Shown piece after piece: positions 58,607 through 64,000 of a DNA stretch of 64,000 nt. The notes below the pieces were generated by a model. That model worked only from the letters and a program-made list of their open reading frames with translations, was not told the origin of the DNA and searched no databases. Made by a program: the position numbers and the translations under genes. The DNA is taken from the NCBI GenBank assembly GCA_027559495.1, contig JAMXSV010000008.1, forward strand, positions 496,001-560,000, read 5' to 3'. This DNA is from Aurifilum marmelostoma. Its lineage: Eukaryota > Ascomycota > Sordariomycetes > Diaporthales > Cryphonectriaceae. The number at the start of each line of letters is the position of its first letter. Position 1 is the stretch's first letter.

Positions 58607-59634
58607 ATGACACGGGTGACACCTCTGCCACGCGAGCTCGCCAAGCTCACAAAGTCCCTGGGCACCTCGATCGCTGCCCCTCGCTCCAGCCAGCTCCTCA
58701 GCAGCTCCTCCAGGGCTGGAGCTGCTGCTCGGGTCCGCAGGGAGCTCGAGAATGGCAGTGTTGACATGCTGCCTGCTTCAGAGGTGAGAGATCACCCCGA
58801 TTCTCTTATTCAGGGTCCAAGAAACCACCCAACCCCATTGGGCCGATCCCCTGAGGTACCATAATCCTCGGGATCCGAAACCCTTTTGCTCCAAAGGGTT
58901 GCAAACACACCCTCCCTCCCAGATAGGATGGACGGACGCCTATCAACCCCCTCGAGCTCCAACTTCAGTAAACTTTACTCTCGCCTGCACCAAGAGATTG
59001 TCCCTATCGCTTTCATCCAGAACAAGAAAGACAAAAAGAATTATTTGTTTTATTTTTTTTTTTAAAAAAAAGGAAAAAGCAAAAAGAAAAGGGAAAAAGG
59101 GCAACAGTCACTGACAGGCCATCCAGCGTTCCATGACCACGGCCCACCGCCCAAGTGCTCAGCCCACTCCCAACCCCGCCCGCACCATCCCCCTGATGCA
59201 GTCCTTCCACTCCACCCCGGCTCCGACCGCCCGCGCCGACACCTCCACCATCGACTTCGCCTTCCTCCCCTCCCTCGCCGACACCAGCTCCTCCCCCCTC
59301 CGACCCCTTTGCCCAGGTCCGCGTCCCCCTCCTGCCGGACAACTTCGCTCCGGAGAGACCCGCCGCCAACTTTGCCCCCGAGCTTGCCGGCGATGTTCCC
59401 CTGCCCCGCAGCGAGATCGTCGTCATGGCTGCCGACCCGGCCTCCGTCAGCGCCGTCTCTGCCCTCACTGAGGTCGAGGGCATGGGCCCTGACGGCGTCG
59501 AGCTGCGCTTTGACTTTGAGGGCAACACCTCGGCCAAGAGCGAGGGCGAGTATGCCGGCGGTATGCTGACGGGTTTGTGGAAGGGGCTTGTGGACGACGT
59601 CCTCGGGGGCCAGAAGGCGAGACCTGCTTTCTGA
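58607..59634 (+). CDS. Unrecognised 230-aa protein (apparent frameshift)
   Basis: Exon 1 58607-58783 (MTRVTPLPRELAKLTKSLG...MLPASE, 59 codons) and exon 2 59118-59634, joined in phase 0 over a 334-base intron (gtgaga...ctgacag). Exon 2 begins AIQRSMTTAHRP. The frame breaks at the C6 run 59293-59298: removing one C turns SSSPLRPLCPG into SSSPSDPFAQVRVPLLPDNFAPERPAAN and leads on to VVMAADPASVSAV...GLWKGLVDDVLG to the stop. The N-terminus is basic, Ser/Ala-rich and hydroxylated, compatible with mitochondrial targeting but not decisive. The C-terminal half is acidic with a compact GGMLTGLWKGLVDDVLGG helix. I do not recognise the family. Codon bias and the matching frames on both sides of the run support a real gene. 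Confidence 0.7.
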
Positions 59635-60741
59635 GCAGCGGGAAACGGCGTGAAGGCAGGATGGTGAGAGAACATGGCGGGATCGGTAGAAAAAGGGAGA
59701 CGGAGTTGCATCTGAAGCGAGCGGACGAGCGGACAGACACCCGACAGGGCCTCGCTGCAAGACGGCCGGGCTGTGGAGTACGAGGGCGTTCTTGATTGTG
59801 ATATTGGTGGTTCAGGGTATCATGGCGATGGCCTGGTATGGCCAGAGCAGCCTTGCAGGCTGGGGCAAAGGTTTTTGTTGCCCTAGGGGAACTTTCCTTC
59901 TTCTTTCCCCGCTGCTTGCTCTTTTGGTGTTTTCTTGCACATAGACTTGGGCGATTGACGATGGCATGTCCTGAAACAAAGGACTGATGATGACTTGACG
60001 GAGCAGTGGTCACTCTTTTTGGGCTTTAGCACTTTTCTCTCTCTTTTTGCTCACACGAGATCCTCCCTGTTGGGTTGTACCAAGATTGTAATCCCATTTG
60101 CAGGACGCATTAAGGGCACACACACATGTGGCCTTTACACCCTACACTTTTCAACGCATTCAGTCCGTCGTGTGAACTGTGTGAAGCGAAGGCATCAGCG
60201 CTTTCATTTGATTTGTTGTTGACTATCTAATGAGACTTTGGCCAATCCGCCCCTGGGCACCCCCTTCAAGACCCCTGGATAACTACCTAATTTGGTATAA
60301 GGGGTGCGCGCATTGTAATATTTTTTCTTCTTTTCGACATCACAAGTTTGATTCCCGAGACTCGAGCAGTCTTCTTCTCCTCTAGCCTGCCAGAACGCCA
60401 TATCGCCTTATTGTCGCTTCATTAGAAAGATGTGCATGCCAGACAGGACCGGTCAGCGACCAGAACCACCGGCGGACGGGGGGTGACCAGAATCGGGGGA
60501 TGCAGAACGGCTCCCTAAAAGCCCTTGTTCCATAACTAGCCAGCCAACCTTTCTGCCCAAGGCCGTCGTCCACTTGATCTGTTTAGTCTTCCACTTGGGG
60601 GGTATTCTGTTCCACACATGTGCTTGGGTACCGAGCTGTTCTTGCCACACCAGCAAGCTCCTTGTTATCCCATCGAGGCCCGAACTGTGGCAATCTGCAG
60701 AGAGAAGGCCATCACTTTCGGCGCATCGGCTTTGAGCTGTC
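59635..60741. other. Convergent 3' region
   Basis: 1.1 kb between the 3' ends of the 58.6-kb gene and rae1. No gene is supported. A stretch resembling a tRNA B box (60346-60355) has no matching A box or cloverleaf. Confidence 0.6.
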
Positions 60742-62012
60742 CTACCGCTTCTTAGAGCTTTGTCGGGGCTTGCACTCGTCCGCCTGGACGGGGTGGAGCA
60801 TGAGCTTGATGGGCTGTTGTGGGTTGTTGGCCTGGTAGCCCTTGGACCAGTCGTAGCTGACGGCGTACGCAAAGATGTTGCCGTTCTTGTTGAAGGTAGT
60901 CGCGGTGATGGGTCCGCCGACGTTGGGGTAGCCCTTGAGGCGGTGCTTGGCGTCCTTGTCCCAGAAGTGGAATGTGCCATCGGAGCCGGCAGTGGAAAAG
61001 GTGCCGTGCACGGGGTGGAAAGAGATGTCGTTGACGGCATAGACGTTGGTGGGGGTGTTACCAACAGCCTGGTCGCGGTGACATTTGAAGGAAAAGTTGG
61101 AGCTGTTGATAGTTGGGCGAAAGCGTCAGTCGCCGCCTGCTTGAAGTCTGATGCATGCTTGATGTCACAAAGTGGATAGGAAACTTCTTCCCGACTACAT
61201 ACCTTGAATCCTTATCCTCCACATACTGAATGGCGCAGCGGCCCTCGATGCTGCCGACTGCGTAGCCTGAGGCATCCGCGAAGCAGCTAACGACACGGGT
61301 CTGCCACTTCAGTGGGCTTTGATGCTTCTTGTAGTAGTCTGCCGAGGGGTTTCTCATGTCCATGACGTTGACGAAGCGTTCCGCAGTCGCGATGACCAGC
61401 ATATTATCGCGGGCATCCATGCTGTACACCCGCTCAGGGGCGACCTTCTCAACCACAGGGGTGCTTTGTCGAAGATCCCAGAACCTGACATTCTTGTCCC
61501 AGGAACCAGTGACGAGGACTGACTGGCCGTTGATCTCGACGCATCGAATCGACCGGATGGGCTTGTCGTGCTGCGCAACAGTTTGGAGATTGCCGGGAGA
61601 GTTGAGGTCGCAGAGCCTGGCCTGGTTGTCCGCGCCCGCAGACACGATCCTTTGGCCATCCTAGCGCTTTTGTGTCAGTTTACGCTACGCACCAAGACGG
61701 ACAGAGGAGGAGGGGGAAGAGGGGGAGCAGACATACTCTGAAGAAGTGGACGCTCAGGGCTGGGCCCTGGTGATCATAGGCGTGGCGGCCTGCGGCCTGG
61801 CCTGTGTTGCTGTCGACCTCGTAGATGCGGACCTTCTTGTCCCAGCTGGCAACTGCCAGGAAGTCCTTCTGGTCGGCGGGGTTGGGGTTGAAGGCGATAC
61901 TGGAGATGCCGTCGGTGGGGAGGTCGTTTACAGCCACGTCGTTCTTAAGGTCGCCGACTGTATTGCTGCTCGCCGCAGCGGCCGCGGCAGTAGTGCCGAA
62001 GAGGCCTGACAT
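60742..62012 (-). CDS. rae1: Rae1/Gle2 mRNA export factor (WD40 nucleoporin)
   Basis: Three minus-strand exons, 62012-61737, 61660-61203 and 61102-60742, give 364 aa, the normal length. Rae1/Gle2 is a seven-bladed WD40 propeller that binds the GLEBS motif of Nup98/Nup145N at the pore and supports mRNA export and mitosis. Visible hallmarks are the N-terminal GLFGTT with Ala tract, DGISSIAFNP, FLAVASWDKKVRIYEV, VLVTGSWDKNVRFWDLR, WQTRVVSCF, YAVGSIEGRCAIQYV and the signature FKCHRD, followed by NVYAVNDISFHPVHGTFSTAGSDG. The C-terminus PQQPIKLMLHP...KPRQSSKKR is typical. The IEGR-containing strand (GSIEGRCAIQYV) is nearly invariant in the family. Confidence 0.96.
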
Positions 62013-63668
62013 ATTGACTGCAGTGCTGAGACTGAGACTTTATGCAGGACTGGGAGTGTTTGGGAAGATAAAGGGTCCAGGAAGAATAGCTGACGGTCGT
62101 CAAAGCGTGCAGGGAGGGTGGGTGTGTCAAGGCTGCCTTGATCAGGCAGCGCTGAACGTTGATCGTTTGGACTGCCTAAATGGAAATTCGAAGGCGTTCA
62201 GAGTAAAGGCGCCCGCCCGCTAGAAAGTTGACGCGCCTCTGATCCCTGCGACAGTAGGAGCTCGAGGTTGTAGTAGCTCGCAATTACATAAGCAGTGCAT
62301 GATTGGTGCTCAGTGCCCCCACCCCAGCACATCACAAAACTTTCTACTTTAGAGCCGCAACCTCAATTTTCCCTCCTTCTCTTTCCTTCCTCTTTTCTCT
62401 CCAAGCTTCCCTCGCCCAACAAATCGCCATCGAAGCTCCAAACGGAGACGCCCATCGGGCATCTCACCAACAATGCTTCGGGAGAAAGTCCCCGGACAAT
62501 CTTTTCTGGTTCTTGCCAGCAAAGAACGCCGAAAGGCGCCGCCATAGAAGCACCACGCGGCTGATCTCTGTGCTCCCCCGTCCCTCAGTCTGACGTCCTG
62601 CCTGCCCCGTCCTACCGCTACATCTGTCGACTGGCCCCCCCTCAATAAACATGGAGCACCGGTCCCGTCCTATGAGAGACCACTATGGACGAAGATATGA
62701 GTCCGCGCTCTCTACGGGATCCTGTGGCCGTGTGCTTCCTTGCTCTGTTGAGAGTGGTCATCGATCGATGGTGGGCTTGCGGACGCAAGGCGGTCTGGTG
62801 CTGGGGGCGCCCAGTAGGGTGCGCTGGAGAGTGTTTTCGTCGAGATGTGATAGGTATGCGATTGCCTAGGGACAGGTTTCGGCCTGCACCTGGTTACTCG
62901 ATGGGGCTCATTCTTGGTGCGAGGGAGCTTCAAACACACACACACACACATGTTATTTGGCTGTTTTCACGCTGTTTCTGCTCCGCCATCTTGTGGCCGT
63001 GAGGAAGTTGACAAATCTGAACTTCTGAGCTTCGTGGGAAGCTTTTCCCCTGTTGACGTCCGGCTCGGCCTGGATGGGAGGACAGCTACAGCTTGCGACA
63101 CGCCCAGTTCATATGATGAACACCATTTATAGAGTCAAGCACTGAGGCCCAGCCTACCTAAAATGGAGGTGCAGCCGCTGACGATACAATAATGCGTTAT
63201 GGTTTCTGATGAACTTTTTCTTAACTCTATTTTCATCCTCTTCCCTCATGTACCCTCTCGTTCCTTAATTTTATTCCGATCCTCTGTCCTGCTGGTTTTG
63301 TCTTTGCACTACCTAGATAGTAATGATAGTATATTTTGTCATTTACACACGCTGACTCTGGTTATCATGATCAGTCAAGCCCATTTGTGTACAACTCTAA
63401 CAGAAAGGACATAAAGCTGACATCAAGAAAAAATCTATGTGAACGTCTGAACATTCATAATGGTGTATACATCGTTGCCCTCCTCTGGAAAGGGTAAAAG
63501 AAAGAGAGAGCAAAAGTGAAAAAACACTCTCCAGTGCCATGGATATCTCAGTACGGAACTCCGGCCCAGATGGCAAATTCAAGACCCAGCAAATATATCA
63601 TCACAACCAAGAGAGGCACCCTCATCGGCTTGCCCTCTTCATATACCACCTAATGCCATCGTGCATGC
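62013..63668. other. rae1 promoter side and 3' flank of the right-edge gene
   Basis: 1.66 kb. C/T-rich sequence lies around 62340-62410. A short (CA)n occurs at about 62936-62950. No gene is supported. Confidence 0.55.
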
Positions 63669-64000
63669 TCACATTAATCCACCCAATACAATTTTGCCAA
63701 CATTCGCCACCTCCGTCCTCACGCCGTTCCGGCTGGTATCCTCAAACTCCTTGACGACACCCTGCACGATGATCTTCCTGACCCTCGCGTCGGCCTTGGT
63801 GAAAAGCTCGGCAACAGCGGCGTTGCACTCCCTCGGCGTGGGCAGGAGGCTCAGCAGGCGCGTGTAGGCATCGATCAGTACGTCACACAGTGTCGCAAAA
63901 GTCTCAAAGAAGTCCGGGTCGAAGGGCAGGCTCGGCGTGAGCAGGTGGACGTACTCCTCGCCTGGCAGCAGGTCAGCCTCGCTCTGTCCGAAGCTGACCA
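63669..64000 (-). CDS. Unrecognised conserved protein, C-terminal 110 residues (5' partial)
   Basis: An open minus-strand frame runs from the right edge to a TGA at 63671-63669. It reads VSFGQSEADLLPGEEYVHLL, then PSLPFDPDFFETFATLCDVLIDAYTRLL, then ECNAAVAELFTKADARVRKI and IIVQGVVKEFEDTSRNGVRTEV, ending VGKIVLGGLM. It has balanced amphipathic helices, strong third-position GC bias and no stop, so it is coding. It looks like a conserved fungal helical protein that I remember seeing without a function; I assign none. The 5' end lies beyond base 64000. Confidence 0.75.
   Translation of the reverse strand, partial: VSFGQSEADLLPGEEYVHLLTPSLPFDPDFFETFATLCDVLIDAYTRLLSLLPTPRECNAAVAELFTKADARVRKIIVQGVVKEFEDTSRNGVRTEVANVGKIVLGGLM

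Noticed and set aside
60346..60355. GTTTGATTCC, resembling a tRNA B box
   Set aside because: No A box at the right distance, no acceptor stem and no cloverleaf could be folded around it.

Overview
The window is nuclear DNA of a filamentous ascomycete, most probably a Sordariomycete. The signs are short GT-AG (and two GC-AG) introns, long intergenic regions full of pyrimidine tracts and homopolymers, and a set of typical fungal families: SCY1-like pseudokinase, Rae1/Gle2, the dynactin actin Arp1, GT32 Och1-like, DUF3405, DUF3602 and acyltransferase-3. There are no operons, prokaryotic signals, rRNA or tRNA genes that I can support, and no intact transposon.

Layout. 0-11 kb: a SCY1-like HEAT-repeat pseudokinase (minus, its 3' end lost at the left edge), a divergent PHD-finger protein (plus), and a mitochondrial aconitase with four exons (minus). 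11.8-18 kb: a tail-anchored FHA-domain protein (minus) and, divergently, an IFRD-family protein (plus). 18-30 kb: a very large low-complexity protein of about 1785 aa (plus) followed by an atypical short-chain dehydrogenase (plus). 33-38 kb: a small DUF3602 protein (plus), Arp1 (minus) and a 90-aa probably mitochondrial protein (minus). 41-53 kb: three membrane-associated genes, two of them glycosyltransferase-type: a multi-pass acyltransferase-3 (minus), a GT32 protein with an extra coiled-coil and second membrane segment (plus) and a type II DUF3405 protein (minus). 58-64 kb: an unrecognised 230-aa protein (plus), Rae1/Gle2 (minus) and the 3' end of an unrecognised conserved gene (minus, running off the right edge). 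The genes are individually regulated housekeeping or lineage-conserved genes. The 41-53 kb trio is the only stretch where neighbouring functions look related.

The most striking sequence-level pattern is that five otherwise good genes each carry apparent single-base indels, seven in all. Six look like one extra base, and five of the seven sit at short C or G runs. The protein sequence resumes sensibly in the shifted frame each time, so I read these as probable assembly errors rather than pseudogenes, with recoding as an unlikely but testable alternative. Exon boundaries were placed by hand from splice signals, reading frame and family knowledge; none were checked against transcripts or databases.
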